Shown here: positions 12,260 to 25,354 of the stretch, piece after piece
Layout of the letters: every line of letters begins with the position of its first letter
How positions within the stretch are numbered: the first letter of the stretch is position 1
Origin: Kuschelorhynchus macadamiae
Lineage: Eukaryota; Arthropoda; Insecta; Coleoptera; Curculionidae
Length of the DNA: 64,000 nucleotides
Reading direction: 5' to 3'
NCBI GenBank assembly: GCA_030620095.1
Contig: JAUTXW010002448.1
Span: 318,501 to 382,500, forward strand
The notes under the pieces: model-generated
Database searches by the model: none
What the model was told of the DNA's origin: nothing
What the model saw: only the letters and a program-made list of their open reading frames with translations
Translations under genes and position numbers: made by a program

Positions 12260-14254
12260 AAAATCCAAAAGATTAAGAATCATTATAATTAATAAAATTT
12301 ACTAATCCTAATTCTAGATTTTCGCATAATTATTGAAAATGATGGCAATTTACCATAATTTATATATTCGTAGTATTTTAAATGAGTTTTCAGAAACGTC
12401 GCCCAAATTATGTTGTAGAATGGTTCGATTGACATCGTCTGGTTGCAAATATATATTGTCAATTCAATTCTTTTTTTCTAATTATGGAAAACGTCTGTTG
12501 AAGAATATCGATATACGCTACAGAGTTTACTGTAGACTCGATACAAAAGAATGGAGTAAAAGTTAGGCGACTTAAACTTGCACAGCAAACCGTTACTTCT
12601 GACGAGTCTCTAGTAGGTATGCCCGTTATTAGATTTTACTTATCGATAGGGGATAGTACATCACTTATCGATATATTTTATTTATCGATGTCGATACTTA
12701 TCGGTTTATTAATGGGTATTCCTACCTATCAATATTAATTTTTCAATGTGCGGAAAACAATAGTTTTCGGGATGTTTCTCGCTTTCTAAAGAAAATATAT
12801 GCGTTTTCATTCACAGGTTCTAGTAAAAATTTTTCCAACAGGTTGTTATTGTTTAAGCTTTTTTACCTAGTTAGTAACGCGGTATCCCAAAAGGTTTATA
12901 TCAAATCAAATTATCATCATATCAAATTATATCAAATTATTAAATTAGATATAACTAATTATTTTTTGCTTGTTTGTTTTAGTTTTGGTGATGTACCTTT
13001 GGTCAATTTGACTTTATAGTTTTAAAGATAAACGTAGCATGCTGCATATGTTTTAGAAGTTGAAAAAGCATACATACAGAGTGAAGTTGTCCTATACCTA
13101 TAACTGACATTTAGAATTCTTGGTACACTGTGAATAGCATAGAAATCTCAACATTACTGCTTACAACTTCTCAGAAAATAGAGCTGATAAGCAAAAACCG
13201 TGTCTTTCTGTGTGTATCAGTTTTCATGTAATAACGGCTTGAAATGAATCAAAATGCCGTAGAACATCGCGTGTTATTGTAAGCTCTTTGATCTTAATTC
13301 GTATATGTCTTTTCTTCTGGCGAGCATTTATCAATAAGTATGGCTAAAAATAAGAATTTACATGTAACTGATTAATATTTATAATTATGATGGGTTTGTT
13401 CAATGTTTTGCCTTAATATTTTTGTTTATCATTTGAGTTTTACTGGTTTCTTAAACAAATCAACAATGTTGTGCCTAACAATGTAGCTGGAAGATCTGGT
13501 ATATGTATTTAGCTATTTCCAAAAATCTATGGACACAAAGAAATTTTACACATCTTTTACTCCTTATGGTAAAAACGAGGATTCGTTCCGAAAAAAGTGC
13601 TAATGAACAAATAACTGATTCTAATCACTTCTTGAATATTAACTTTATTTAATACCTTTTCTTTTTGTTATTTTTTTGCTGTTTACTATTTCAGTAATAC
13701 ATGTTTTAATATTTTTGTGTTATCCTTTGCCTTTTTCCTTCCTGACATAAACTTTATCCTTTAAAAAAATAAAAAATTAAAGTATATATCAATTGCTTAA
13801 ACATTTTATTAAGGCGTCATTTTATTTCGACCTTATTCTTAATTTCTTTTAGAAATTTGAAACGATTTAAAAAAAACTTGAGAAGTACTCTAAATTCTAA
13901 AATACTATAAGAAATAGTCAAAAACTGAGTCGTTAGAACAAGGAATTAAAAAAAACATATGCATACATTTTCTTTAACCCGGAATAGGAGCAAAACTGTT
14001 TGTGATTCTGGAGTGGTTTTCTTCTTAAGTTTGGTGGTAGTTATACTCCTCTCTTTACTAGTTGACTGCACTGTTGAAGATCTTAAGCTGGAAACATCTG
14101 TCATAAAAACTATTTTATATGTGTATTCCCTTTATGCTAACAAAATATCAATGTTTTGCAATATTCAGAATTAATTTTATTTATAAGTTATTAGAATTGA
14201 ATTGTGTTTTTATGCTTACGTTTTGTTCATTTCCCAAATTTTGTTTTAAATACA

Positions 14255-14255
<1 letters not shown>
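12260..14255. other. AT-rich non-coding stretch, no gene seen
   Basis: No family signature in any frame. Several TATCGAT-type repeats cluster at about 12640-12720, and an ATCAAATTAT short tandem pattern lies at about 12895-12950. Confidence 0.5.

Positions 14256-14257
<2 letters not shown>

Positions 14258-14310
<53 letters not shown>
14258..14310. repeat. (TA)n microsatellite at the 5' edge of a LINE
   Basis: A TA run of about 26 units whose last base directly adjoins the first recognisable codons of the LINE endonuclease. Confidence 0.97.
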
Positions 14311-14313
<3 letters not shown>

Positions 14314-15015
14314 TGTTAACATAAGGAGCATCTATAGAAATCTGGATGATTTTCTTGTTTACTTAGAGTCATGTAATAAATCATTCGATATTTTGGCAAT
14401 GTCAGAGACTCATCCTATGGATAACATAACAGATTTTGCAATACCGGGTTATACAATGTTCAGTAATGAAAGTTTTATAAATAGGTGCGATGGTTTTGTT
14501 TTTTATGTCAAGAGTAATCTAATAGTTGATCATTCCATTATAAAATTTAATAATACAAACTTCTTAAAACTCATTATCAATAAAAATGCTATTACAGCTG
14601 AGTTGTTTGGCACCTACAGATTGCATGCTTTAGATAGAGACGAATTTGTTGATAATCTAGACAATTTGCTTAGAGAGTATGGCAGCAGTAATGTTGACTT
14701 AAGTGTATTCATTGGAGATATTAACATAAATCTACTGAAACAACAAGACTACCTTAACTGTTTATATTCATATGGGTACAGCTCTAAAATTAATGAAGTT
14801 ACTTGGCAGAGGGGGGAACAAAGAAGCTGTATTGATCATTGTTTTATAAAATGTAATAATTCTAAAGTTAAACACATAAATTCAGCGGTAGTTATAACTG
14901 ATGTATCTGACCATTACCCTATTATTTTGAATATTAGGACTGACAATCAGTACAGACCTCCCTCTCAAGTCAGGTGTTTTAACAAATTAGACTACGATAA
15001 GTTAAGTTCATAACT
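14314..15015 (+). pseudogene. LINE apurinic-type endonuclease domain
   Basis: The translation opens with HVNIRSIYRNLDDF, the N-terminal strand motif of APE-type LINE endonucleases. It continues through ILAMSETH (catalytic Glu), GYTMFSNES, VFIGDININLL (Asp/Asn catalytic pair) and SCIDHCFIK to TDVSDHYPI, the C-terminal SDH motif. All the usual landmarks are there over about 230 residues. The open frame appears to extend upstream only because the TA repeat reads as alternating Tyr-Ile. The frame then stops at 15013 and must shift to reach the polymerase. Confidence 0.85.
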
Positions 15016-15089
15016 TGCCACAGAGATCTGGCAAGAAGTGCTAAGCTCAATAAATATATTACTGATTCGACAATTTCGTTTACCATTTC

Positions 15090-17082
15090 AAACAAAAAAT
15101 ATCGTATAAAGCCATGGATCACTGCAGGTCTATTGGTTTCTATTAGAAAGAGAAATAAGTTAAAAAAAATATTAACACTCAATCCCAACAGCTTAAATGC
15201 AAAATTAAATTATACTAACTTTAGGAATAAGCTTAAAAAACTTATAAGAATATCAAAAAATAATTATTATAAACGACTCATCAATAAAGACTCTGGCTGT
15301 CCACGAAAAACTTGGAATACTATTAAAAAAATAACTAATCAAAATGACTCTGGTCAAATAATTAAAACTATCTTATCTGAAAGTGGTCTTGAATTAACAA
15401 GTCCTAAAGACATTTCCAATGAATTCAATAATTTTTTTAGTAAAATTGGTAAAAAGCTTGCTGGAAATATTGCTATGAATCGGGTGTCGCCAGAGACCGG
15501 TAAGGTGAATCCAAATACATGTTTCCTGGCTCCACTTACACAAGAAGAACTATTACAGCAGATAAATAGCCTTAGAACGAATGCGTCAGGTAATGATCCT
15601 GTAAAAACTTGTATCATAAAAAGATTTTATAAGAATTTAATTAAACCACTCCACCATCTGATAAATCTAATCTTTGCAGAAGGTACTTTCCCGGAAATCT
15701 TTAAAAAAGCAGTTATTATTCCTATATATAAATCTGGAAACAAGAAATTAACAACCAATTATAGACCCATTGCGCTAACTAATAGTATAAGTAAGTTGAT
15801 TGAAAAGTGCATTAAACTTAGGATAAATAATTTCTTGGAACATAACAAATTAATTTCATCAAATCAATATGGATTTCGGGAGGGTGCTGGAACAGAAAAT
15901 GCCTTGTGTAGGGTGACGGAGTACATTGTAAAAAGTTTTAATAATGGTAAAAAATGTCTTGGTGTTTTCCTTGATTTGTCAAAGGCCTTCGATACTGTGT
16001 CACATCGAATTCTGTTACAGAGACTGGATAGAATTGGCATAAGGGGTCATGCGTATAAATTAATACATTCATATTTAGCTAACAGAACACACCAAGTTAG
16101 ACTAGAGGATACTTATAGCAGTGCTTTGTCGCCAGAGTTCGGTGTGCCACAGGGTACCGTGCTTGGGCCAATGTTATTTACTATTTACGTAAATCAGATT
16201 ACGGAGATCTGTCGTGATGCTAATGTGATATGTTTTGCGGATGATACAGTGGTATTAGTTAGTGACAGCTCATGGAGTGATGCATATAAAAAAGCAGAAT
16301 GTGCCATAAGTGCAATTAAAATCTGGTTAGATAAGAGTTTACTAACACTTAATATAGACAAAACACATTGTGTAACCTTTTCAATGACAGCGAGCACACA
16401 GCCTCTTAGGCAAACTATTGCGGTACATGGCTCGGGATGTGACCGCTCAGCTAATTGTAGATGCACAACTCTTATATCCAAAAAAGATCATGTTAAGTAC
16501 CTTGGGATATATTTGGACCAGTATTAACGCTGGGACAAACATGTAGAATACGTTACAGGTAAAATTCGTAAACTGATTTACAAATTTCTTCAACTCAGGA
16601 CCATATTAAATACCATGACATTGAGAAAGGTTTACTGTGCACTGGTCGAGTCTATCCTAAGCTATGGCTTAGTAGTCTGGGGGTTGGCATCCTTAAATAT
16701 TATGAGATCACTAAATTCCGCACAAAAATGTATCATTAAAAATATGTTGTTTAAAGATAAAAGATATCCTTCTGTATTACTGTTTCAAGACTCCAAGCTC
16801 TTTGACTTAAAATTATTGTATACCAAAGTTGTTGTTAGGTTCATGTTAAAAACAGAGTATTATAAACATGATATTCACCATAATGTACAAACTAGACATA
16901 GAAACCGAAAAACCTTAGATGTTCCAAGAATGTTATACAGCACTACACAAAAGCATATGTGTTACGTTGGTCCCAGGACCTATAACAGCATACCAGATTT
17001 CTATAAATGCAAACCATATACCAGAGTTAGGAAAAAGATAAATAGTTGGATTGTAGATAATAATGTCACAATAACAGTGTAA
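15090..17082 (+). pseudogene. LINE reverse transcriptase
   Basis: From about 15090 the frame reads KPWITAGLLVSIRKRNKLKK into the polymerase. Motifs in order are IIPIYKSGNKKLTTNYRPIA (finger region), NQYGFREG, LGVFLDLSKAFDTVSH (motif A), EFGVPQGTVLGPMLF (motif B), ICFADDTVVL with the catalytic ADD (motif C), and HVKYLGIYLD (thumb start). A TAA at 16525-16527 interrupts the thumb. The same frame then resumes as WDKHVEYV and continues to a natural end at 17082 with SYGLVVWG, a phrase typical of the C-terminal part. Catalytic residues are intact. Confidence 0.88.
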
Positions 17083-17304
17083 CTTACTTATAAAATATTG
17101 TTATACCTGCCTGAACTGAAAATGTATGTAATATTTAATGAGTCATGTACTATTAGTATTACAAAGTATATATTATTATTATATTACAATGTATAAATTA
17201 TAGTAAATTATACTAAACCACAATCGCACACACAGATCGTAAGATTCATTGTGCAGGAGTGGTATTCTGGATTAAAATATAAAATCATTTATTTGTAATA
17301 GGTG

Positions 17305-17582
<278 letters not shown>

Positions 17583-17599
17583 TACTTTAGTATTAAGTT

Positions 17600-18000
17600 T
17601 AGTGATTAATATGTACGCCTTGTTGGTTTGATTTACTTAGATTTTAGTAGTTTTCTTATTAGAAGCGGTTACATTGTTCATATTTAAGCGAAATATAAAT
17701 TCAACACCTTTTGCAGCAAATTTCGGTACACACAGTGTCACCTCTCGATAAGTAGTTAATTTTGTACCTATATCTGAACTCAAGATATAAAGGAATAATT
17801 TTCAGTAAATGGTATAAATTTAGCGTTCGTTCATAGATGTCGCCAAAAAAAAATCAGTTCAAATATAATTCTTGGATTTATTTAATTTTGCCGAATTTAA
17901 TAATTTTATACTGTAAGTATAAGAAAAACTTCAAATAGCATTTTGGACAAACTATTTATTTCCCATATATTTTACAGAGTAGATATAAATTAAATTTTAT
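17600..18000. other. AT-rich non-coding stretch, no gene seen
   Basis: Nothing supportable was found. An AATAAA on the minus strand just below 18006 could serve as a polyadenylation signal for the candidate exon above it. Confidence 0.4.
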
Positions 18001-18005
18001 TAATT

Positions 18006-18115
18006 TTAAAAACCTGTTTTCGAGTCCTTTATACAAGTCTTGGGATTTTCGTTTTCCTTGGCTAGATATGCTGAATTTTTAGATTCGAGCGTATATTTTG
18101 TAGAACTTTCTGTCG
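18006..18115 (-). CDS. Candidate terminal coding exon (unidentified)
   Basis: On the minus strand a polypyrimidine tract followed by ACAG ends at 18116, a good splice acceptor. One frame after it reads TESSTKYTLESKNSAYLAKE and then ENENPKTCIKDSKTGF before a TAA at 18006-18008, with AATAAA about 10 bases later. The composition is more protein-like than neighbouring frames. The frame does not match the phase of the candidate donor at 18431, so if both are real an additional exon or different partner is needed. No family is recognised. Confidence 0.2.
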
Positions 18116-18430
18116 CTGTAAAAAAAAACCAAATCATTAGTACCCCAATAAATTCTTTGATACAAAGTCGATATTATGTATTAATATTGAACTGTAAATA
18201 CTTGTATTGGTTGCCTTGATAAATATTTCTTTTCAGATATACATAGGATTATTTTTAGACTATAGATACTATATATACACTACTTCATAATTTCTCTTAA
18301 ATCTACATTTTATTATTCGTGTTTCCTTTTGCTGTGAATATATAACATATAAAGGTATTTTCATTTAAGTTAGACATAAATGACATAAATAAACCAAAGG
18401 TATTTCTCGATTCAATATTAATATTCTTAC

Positions 18431-18526
18431 CTTTTTTTTTTCTGAGACTATATAAACTACAGCCTTCTTATAATTTCTATTAATGTTTGATGTTCCGAAA
18501 TTCAGATCGACTTTTGTTTTGTCCAT
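18431..18526 (-). CDS. Candidate first coding exon (unidentified)
   Basis: An ATG at 18526 opens 32 codons (MDKTKVDLNFGTSNINRNYK, then KAVVYIVSEKKK) ending exactly at AAG followed by GTAAGA, a textbook donor, in phase 0. An upstream in-frame stop supports this ATG as a start. No homologous family was recognised. It might be the first exon of a small minus-strand gene whose next exon is near 18.1 kb or below 18 kb, or a coincidence. Confidence 0.2.
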
Positions 18527-18549
18527 AGTTGCATAATTACTTGGAGCCT

Positions 18550-20110
18550 ATTATAAACTGAAATTTCGTTACGTCTGCGTCTGATGCATTTCCTAAAATA
18601 AATTGTTAATAATTGTGTGAATAAATTCCTGTTTTATGGTTAAATAATGAGTTTATACAGTTGGGAAAATTCTATTAAATTAAACTCAACTTACGTTTCA
18701 TTTTTATGGCATTTAACTACTCCTGCATTAGCACATCATTTTTTTGACTCTTTGGTACTCTACTCCGGACTAATAATTTTTCTGAGTGGTCCTTTTCCAT
18801 TAGTACTAGAGTAATTAATTAAATATTATTTGTTTATTTACGTTTCCATTTCGCCTAGGCGTTGCTTTTAAATTTCAGATTAGTTGTTTCTGTCAATGTT
18901 ATTATTGCGTCGTCTCGGAACTTTTCGGATCTATTCGGCTAAGACTTCGATATTAACTTATTTTCGAAACCCTCCATCCGGTACTTCCTCATATCAAGAG
19001 CGCAGGCATCTTTTTCGCTGTTGCCAAGTGTATTCCTGCATTATTTCCTGTATCTTTCTCAACCAATGGATAGTCGTTTTTCTTGTCTAACATGTTAATC
19101 ATATCCTTGTTTTATTCCGTCTATGTGCTCTTTTGGCAAGGTTGTTAGCACCTGACATATTCTAGCCAATGGTATTCCGCCACCTGAGTTAACCACAGTT
19201 CTAGATGGAAAGGAAGCTGGGGGAACACTTTTTCACTTTTCTGGTCACCTGCAGATAAACCACAGGTCTTCAGCGCGGGTCTGAGGAAATAATCCAGGAA
19301 AATCTTGGAAATCCGTTAGCGGGATTTTTCCTCAACACCGCAATAGTTTTTCGGGCACATTATAGTTTGCACTGTGAGTGTTATTTTTCGTGCTAGAGAA
19401 TCTCTCTAAGAGAGGATTTGACTTGAAGATTGGACCAGACCGCCATTTTCCATGCCTTGTACTTGGCACGTGAAACCACCTTTTTGACTAGAACTGAGTG
19501 ACCCTATTGGATAGGTAATTTGTTTTAATATCATTTATCCTGAAGGGTATCTTTTTTTCTTAAATTTTGCTTTTCGTAATTTGGCAATTTTTCTGATTTT
19601 TTTTTTGGAATTAACTTTTGCTTGGGTGAGACTATTATTTTTTTTGATGCAACAGGGGCTAGTTTTTATATATTTTTTTTTTGAAATCTTAAAAATTAAA
19701 TGCAAGTGTAACGAATTCATGCGAAGATAATTTTTACCTTAGTAATTTGATTCATTTTCCTATTATATTAACCATATTTTGTGGATCGTAAATTGGCTCT
19801 ATTTTATTTTAAAATAAAACCACAATATTTAAGCAGCTTGCATAGTGTGATTTGATTACTGCATTCGTTCTTTTTAATAGATAATAAACAGATTAATAAA
19901 TGGCTTGCAGAGGTTTTCAGTAACAATTAAGTATAACGTAAATTGCTTTTCTTTTAGTTTATGGTATTTTTTTTTGCATTTTGATTTGCCGCTGGAAAAT
20001 AATTAGTTAAATAATACCCCTTTTTTAAGCTGGTTATATTAAAATTTAAATATATTTGTGCCTTTTGATTTTTCTTATTGCTGCCTTATTATATCTATAT
20101 TTTTTGTAAG
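18550..20110. other. Non-coding; GC-richer pocket 18.9-19.5 kb
   Basis: The stretch 18940-19500 is less AT-rich than its surroundings and T-rich DNA follows to 20.1 kb. Short open frames at 18884-19090 and 19535-19720 have low-complexity or random character. It may be part of an unclassified repeat extending to the hairpin cluster at 20.1 kb. Confidence 0.35.
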
Positions 20111-20113
20111 TAT

Positions 20114-20630
20114 TCTCACAACGTTTCGCTTAAATATTTGCTATTCTTCAGGTCTATACATACCTTCTTTTGTTAAGATTTTGCTATTTTTTTAAAATTT
20201 TATTCTCATTTCTATTTAAATTGGCCGAGGTCAGTTTAAATTTTCTATTTATTTTATACTGGAAATTGTTATAGTAATCGATTTTGTTACAAATTTATTT
20301 ATTGTAAATTGAATTTAGTTATTGGAGTCAGTTATAATAAAGTGCTTATATTTTTCTTACCCAACGTTTCGATTCATTTTAGGTCATCATCAGGGCCTAA
20401 TATTTTTTTTAAGTATTAGAATTATTTCTACTTTATTACGTATTGCTAATTTAAATCATTCGGATTCAGTCGAAACCTTGTATTTATTTAAGTGTTAACG
20501 CTGGTTATTGAGATTGTATTTGATAAAGTAAATTTTAGAATTTTCCTTTTCGATCTTAGTTTGTATTTGTGGATTTGTTGGATTTATTGACACAACGTTT
20601 CGACTGAATTTTCGATACCCATCAGAGTAT
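20114..20630 (-). repeat. Cluster of three CTGANGA-hairpin-CGAAACGTTG motifs
   Basis: On the minus strand, motifs at 20114-20155, 20361-20400 and 20591-20630 each have a CTGAAGA or CTGATG(A) core, a spacer of 15-25 bases, then CGAAACGTTG. The spacing is about 240 bp. The internal stems are partly decayed. Similar motifs occur at 4205 and 12175 on the plus strand. They look like relics of Penelope-type 3' ends arranged in a row, or of a small tandem retroelement. Confidence 0.45.
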
Positions 20631-20962
20631 TTTGTGCTTATTGATGGTATCTTTAGTGACTTCATTTTAAATTATTTAATTGTATTTTTTTATTTTGTTG
20701 CTTGCGGTTTTAATTTATTTAAAGAAAAGTTCTGATTAGTGGCTTGAAATTAATTAAATATTTTTTTATACTTCTCGGTAGGACTAAATTTTTAAAATTA
20801 AATTATTGTTCTGACTGTTCAGTTCATTTTGAATCAGTAGAAACCTTTTGGGGGATTTTCTTGAGTTAATTAAAATTATTTGGGTTTTCGTTATAGACTT
20901 TGAATCACTATGAAAAATTCTAGAAAATTTTTGTTTTCATAGGGTTCAAGTCAGGGGCCAAC

Positions 20963-21310
20963 TGTTAGTCACAGACAATTTCAAGTCACGGACTTAACTT
21001 CAAGACTCGGGACTAATCCCATGTCACGGGCCTAGTTTGAAGTTAGGAGCGCTTCAGAACTTCCAGGGGCTGCTGTATTTGGTGACACTTATTGTTTACC
21101 TTTTTTCTTTATACCGTAACTGATAACATACTTATTGTTTATATGTTTTTTTCTTTTATACAGTAACAGATAAATAGATTTTTTCTTAACTTCATTTGTG
21201 TGTTTTATTTAGCTCACTCTTTTTCTTTTAAAGTATCAAGAGGAAGCAAGTGCCGCGAAGATCAAGGGGCTTTCCAATTTAAGTCGTTATAAATTGGTGG
21301 CGCTCATTTC
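20963..21310 (+). other. Possible LTR-like segment (weak)
   Basis: A GC-richer segment starts TGTTAG at 20963 and is followed near 21294 by TGGTGGCGC, which resembles the primer-binding start seen after some LTRs. No internal gag or pol frame and no second LTR were found, so this is only a suggestion. The next 200 bases to the (TA)n array are unremarkable. Confidence 0.12.
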
Positions 21311-21534
21311 TTTTTTTTCCTTCTTTTTTTCTTTCTTTAAGACTTCTTACGTTTTCCCACGCCCTACTCTCCGGGTTAATTGAGCTAGGGCATCTACATT
21401 GCACGCTCTGTTGACCACGAGCTGTAATCTTGATACCATTTTGTGATCGAAATAATTTTAAATTAAACAGTAATAATAATTATTAAATAAGAGCGTAGCA
21501 ATCTTGCACCTTGGTTTTGAGAAAATCCAGGGTT

Positions 21535-21538
<4 letters not shown>

Positions 21539-21591
<53 letters not shown>
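21539..21591. repeat. (TA)n microsatellite beside a foldback element
   Basis: About 26 TA units ending within 10 bases of the outer edge of the large foldback element. Confidence 0.97.
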
Positions 21592-21598
<7 letters not shown>

Positions 21599-21599
21599 A

Positions 21600-23483
21600 C
21601 TTTAATTTAAATATTTAATTTGACATGTACTTACCAGTTTGTTGGGCCTTTAAGATATTTGAATTAATCAAACGTTTTGAAACTTCATAGAAATGTGATT
21701 TGCATCGAAATAAATAATATTTGCTCATTGTTGGTTTTTAAATGCGTACAAAGCTACACAACAGTTTTTTTCTGGTTCAAAACTTATCCGAAATATAATA
21801 TTACTTTTTCTACATCGCTTAATTAAAATTACTACTAAATAGAGCTAAAGAATGCAATATAGTGTAAACATTGATCAGATTTTAAAAAAAGGAGTGTCAC
21901 GTTATACTAAAAGCGTTGATTGTATTTTGTTTATTTTCCGTCATTATAAACGTTTAAAGGGGTTCAAAAAAGTCTTGTGTACCATACGCCTTTTTCTTGA
22001 CCTAATACTTGAACACTGCTTGTAATGTTTTATATTCACTTGCCATGACTGGTTCATACAAAATACAAAAGTCAACTTTAAACTAAAACCCGATTTTTAA
22101 ATATTTCTTAACAGTCATAGTTTTAACAGACCTAAATATTTATCGATGCTAAATAGTATTTTTTAAATAACACCAAACAGACAAAATTTGAAATCGTTAG
22201 TTTTATAAGATAGCTTAGTCTTTCATTAAAAAAGTTTCAACGATATCTAGGACAAAAGAGTATCATGAGAAACGAGTATTTAATAATTAAAATATTTAAT
22301 AATTTTTCTGGATAAATTTTTCTCTCATTCATTCAGGAATATTGCAGCCTATTAATGATTACTGCCAAGTTTTTTAACAGTAACGGTTTTACATGAAATA
22401 TAAATATGTATTGTGAAAAGGAAGGAGATTCTAATTATACAGTTCACCACAGAATTATAAGAAAACTTATTAGATGTAGGAAGGACCGCAGTTATTAACA
22501 GCTATTATATTAGTTTGGAACGAGCAGATAAACTTTTAAATCGCGAAATTCATGTATTGTATTGGGTACGTTCAATAGAAAAAGGAATTTAAAAGAAGTT
22601 TTCGAAAAAAAATTGAAAGTTGGCGAAATCATAACTAAGAAGAAATTGAATGCACTACAAGGACAGACGAGATGTGTGGTTATTATTCACCTACATAAAC
22701 GCATCGTAAATAGTAATACCTTAGGTTATTAAACTGTTACACTAGATAATAAATTAATCAATTGGAGCTAATTTTTTCTAATTATACAAATCATGCATTG
22801 CGCAAAGGAATTTTTTAAACTACTGCATCGTTGATCCAGAAAAAATATTAATTATATTAATTCTTAAATACTTATTTGATAGGATATTCTTTTGTCCTAG
22901 ATAGCGCAGAAACTTTTTTAATGAAAGACTATAATATCTTATAAAACTAATGACTTTTCAAATTTTATCTGTTTGTTGGTATTTAAAATTCGCCTTACAG
23001 TTTAGAGTTGATTTTTGTATTTTCATATAAACCAGTCACGGCAAGTGAATATAAAATATCACAAGCAGTTTTTAAGTATTAGGTAAAGCAAAATGTGTAT
23101 GGTACTAACACTTTTATGATCTCCTTTAAACGTTCATAATGACGGAAAATAGACAAAATACAATTAATTTAATATAATGTTACACTCCTTTTGTTAAAAG
23201 CTGATCAATGTGTACACTATATTGCATTTTTTAGTTCTATTTAGTAGGAATTTTAATTAAGCGATGTAAAAAAGAAATATTAAATTTCGGATAAATTTTG
23301 AACCAGAAAAAAAAATGTAATGTAGCTTTGTATACATTTAAAAAAACCTAGATAATGAGCAAATATTATTTACGTCAATGCAGAACACATTTTTATGAAG
23401 TTTCAAAACGTTTCATTAATTCAAATATTTAAAAGGCCTAACAAACTGATAATTATACGTCAAGCTTAAGATATTTAAATTAG
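21600..23483. mobile_element. Large foldback element with ~650 bp inverted arms
   Basis: The left arm (about 21600-22310) and right arm (about 22840-23483) are reverse complements at roughly 80-85% identity. Long shared blocks include TTTTCCGTCATTAT, TATATTCACTTGCC and CTTTCATTAAAAAAGTTTC. The left arm carries about 75 extra bases near 22110-22180. The ~530 bp centre has no coding frame. The structure fits a non-autonomous transposon with very long inverted repeats. No clear target duplication could be fixed. Confidence 0.75.
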
Positions 23484-23489
23484 TCACCT

Positions 23490-24130
23490 GAAAATAGCAA
23501 TAATTTGCTCCCTTTTCTTAAATTTACTGTACATATTCATGGATTTAAAAATAAATTAAGATACTGAACAAAACGTAATGATATATAACAATCCAATTCT
23601 AATAACTTATGAGTAGAACTAATTCTTATTATTGCAAAACATTGGTGTTTTATTGGCATAAAGGAAATACACATATAGAACATTTTTTATGTACTTAAAT
23701 ATTAAACAAATACCAACAAAACTAAATCTAAATCTTAATTTTCATCATCATTTATTTCAGGTCATTTGCTCTTCTTACTGTTCTATTACGTTCTTCTTTT
23801 AAGACCGGTGCTACCTGTAATACAGCCTGCTATGGAATTTCAGGTTCTATACTACCTTTTTTCGTTTCGCAGTTCTTGGAGTTTTTGCCTGTGTAATACT
23901 ACTTCGGAAAACTCTTGTGGAAATCTATTTTTAAAAAATATTCTTAATGATTTACTGTATATTATGTGTTTGATTTTATTGTACGGTATTTCACTGAATT
24001 TAAGCCGAGAGCTTCTTGACTTATAATTCAAAAAATCCTCTTTGTTCATTTACAGAATTTGGAACTTTGTTCATCAACATTCTTATAGATCCCACTGGAC
24101 TATAAATATCAATATTCCTCATACTTCATT
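23490..24130. other. AT-rich non-coding stretch, no gene seen
   Basis: Small overlapping open frames on both strands near 23766-24049 show no family motif. Confidence 0.4.
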
Positions 24131-24137
24131 CTGTTAG

Positions 24138-24310
24138 TTCGTAAGGCTATTTTTACTTTGTGGAACAGAGCTCACCTCAAAATTACTGTTTTGAAAATTT
24201 CCAAAACTTCAATATTACTGTGTAGGAAGAAAATAGGTTAAAGATAAATTCGTAAGGGTATTTTTACTTTGTGGAATACAGCTATCTGACTTCAAAATTA
24301 CTATTTTCAA
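24138..24310. repeat. Two direct copies of a ~55 bp unit
   Basis: A block starting TTCGTAAGG at 24138 recurs at 24248 with modest divergence. Both contain ATTTTTACTTTGTGGAA and a following CTTCAAAATTACT-like phrase, offset about 110 bp. Confidence 0.75.
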
Positions 24311-24349
24311 ATTTAATAATTCTATCGCTACTAATATTACAGTAGTTGC

Positions 24350-25260
24350 AATGGCATTAGAATCACGTCCTGCTAAGAATTCGTGCCATATACAACAACA
24401 GATTGTTCTATTTTTCTTACAATGATCAGTTAAATTAAAAACGCATTGCTTTCTCTTTTTTTTTTCCATGACTGATTCTCTCTCTCGTCACCTTTCTTTT
24501 GTTAATGTTTATTTTTGAGACTCGGTTGTTCCTCGAAAGGGTTTATTAAAACGTTAAATGTTACATGTGTCACAAATATCTATCTTTGGGCGGAAAAAAT
24601 GTAAGTAAAATTCAGTATTGAATACCTTAATGTAACTTGCATGCCTCACTGGGTTATTATGTTTAGCCCTTTGTTATTCTAGGTAAAAAGGATGAATGGT
24701 TTTCGAAAATTTTTATATTTCTAAGGGATTATCCGCCGCCTTCGGAAACAGTTCGGTGAGAAAATTTTTCAGGTGACATGTCGGCTGAGGATATCAGTAG
24801 CGAGGATAACTTACTGTTTAAATTTGTTAATGGAAAGGAAAAAAGGTCACAAGGGCAAGATTTTCCACTATCTTCAGTGCCGCCGGATGTAGTGTATGAT
24901 GTGACAATAGTTCTGGAATTAACATAAATGAAAGCTCCACAACACGTTTTACTAAAAAGTTTAGCTTTTCTGTATGACACCTAAATGTTCGGTGTTTGCG
25001 AAATAAAATCCATAAAATTGAAACTCAAAATGTAAATTTCTTCAATATTATTACTCTTAGTAAACACTCGTTAAAACATGAGTAAATAAAAAATGTAAAC
25101 TTTAAAGACTATTCCTTGTCTAGCTCTTATTGTTGAATGGTAAAACGTTGTGGAGGCGTAGAAATATTTATAAATAAACATTGTGCTACTTTTTAGGGTT
25201 AATGACACCGTTTCCTGTTTATCTGTTGAGGTTGATTGCGAGGTGTGTGCTGTGCGGATT
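24350..25260. other. AT-rich non-coding stretch, no gene seen
   Basis: No supported gene. The minus-strand open frame at 24729-24980 has no recognisable motif. Confidence 0.4.
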
Positions 25261-25354
25261 AAAAAAAAACTAAATTTGTTTAGAAATATATTTAATAAGA
25301 GAAATAATATAAAAGAAATTAAATTTGTTTAGAAATAATTTTTAATAAGAGACG

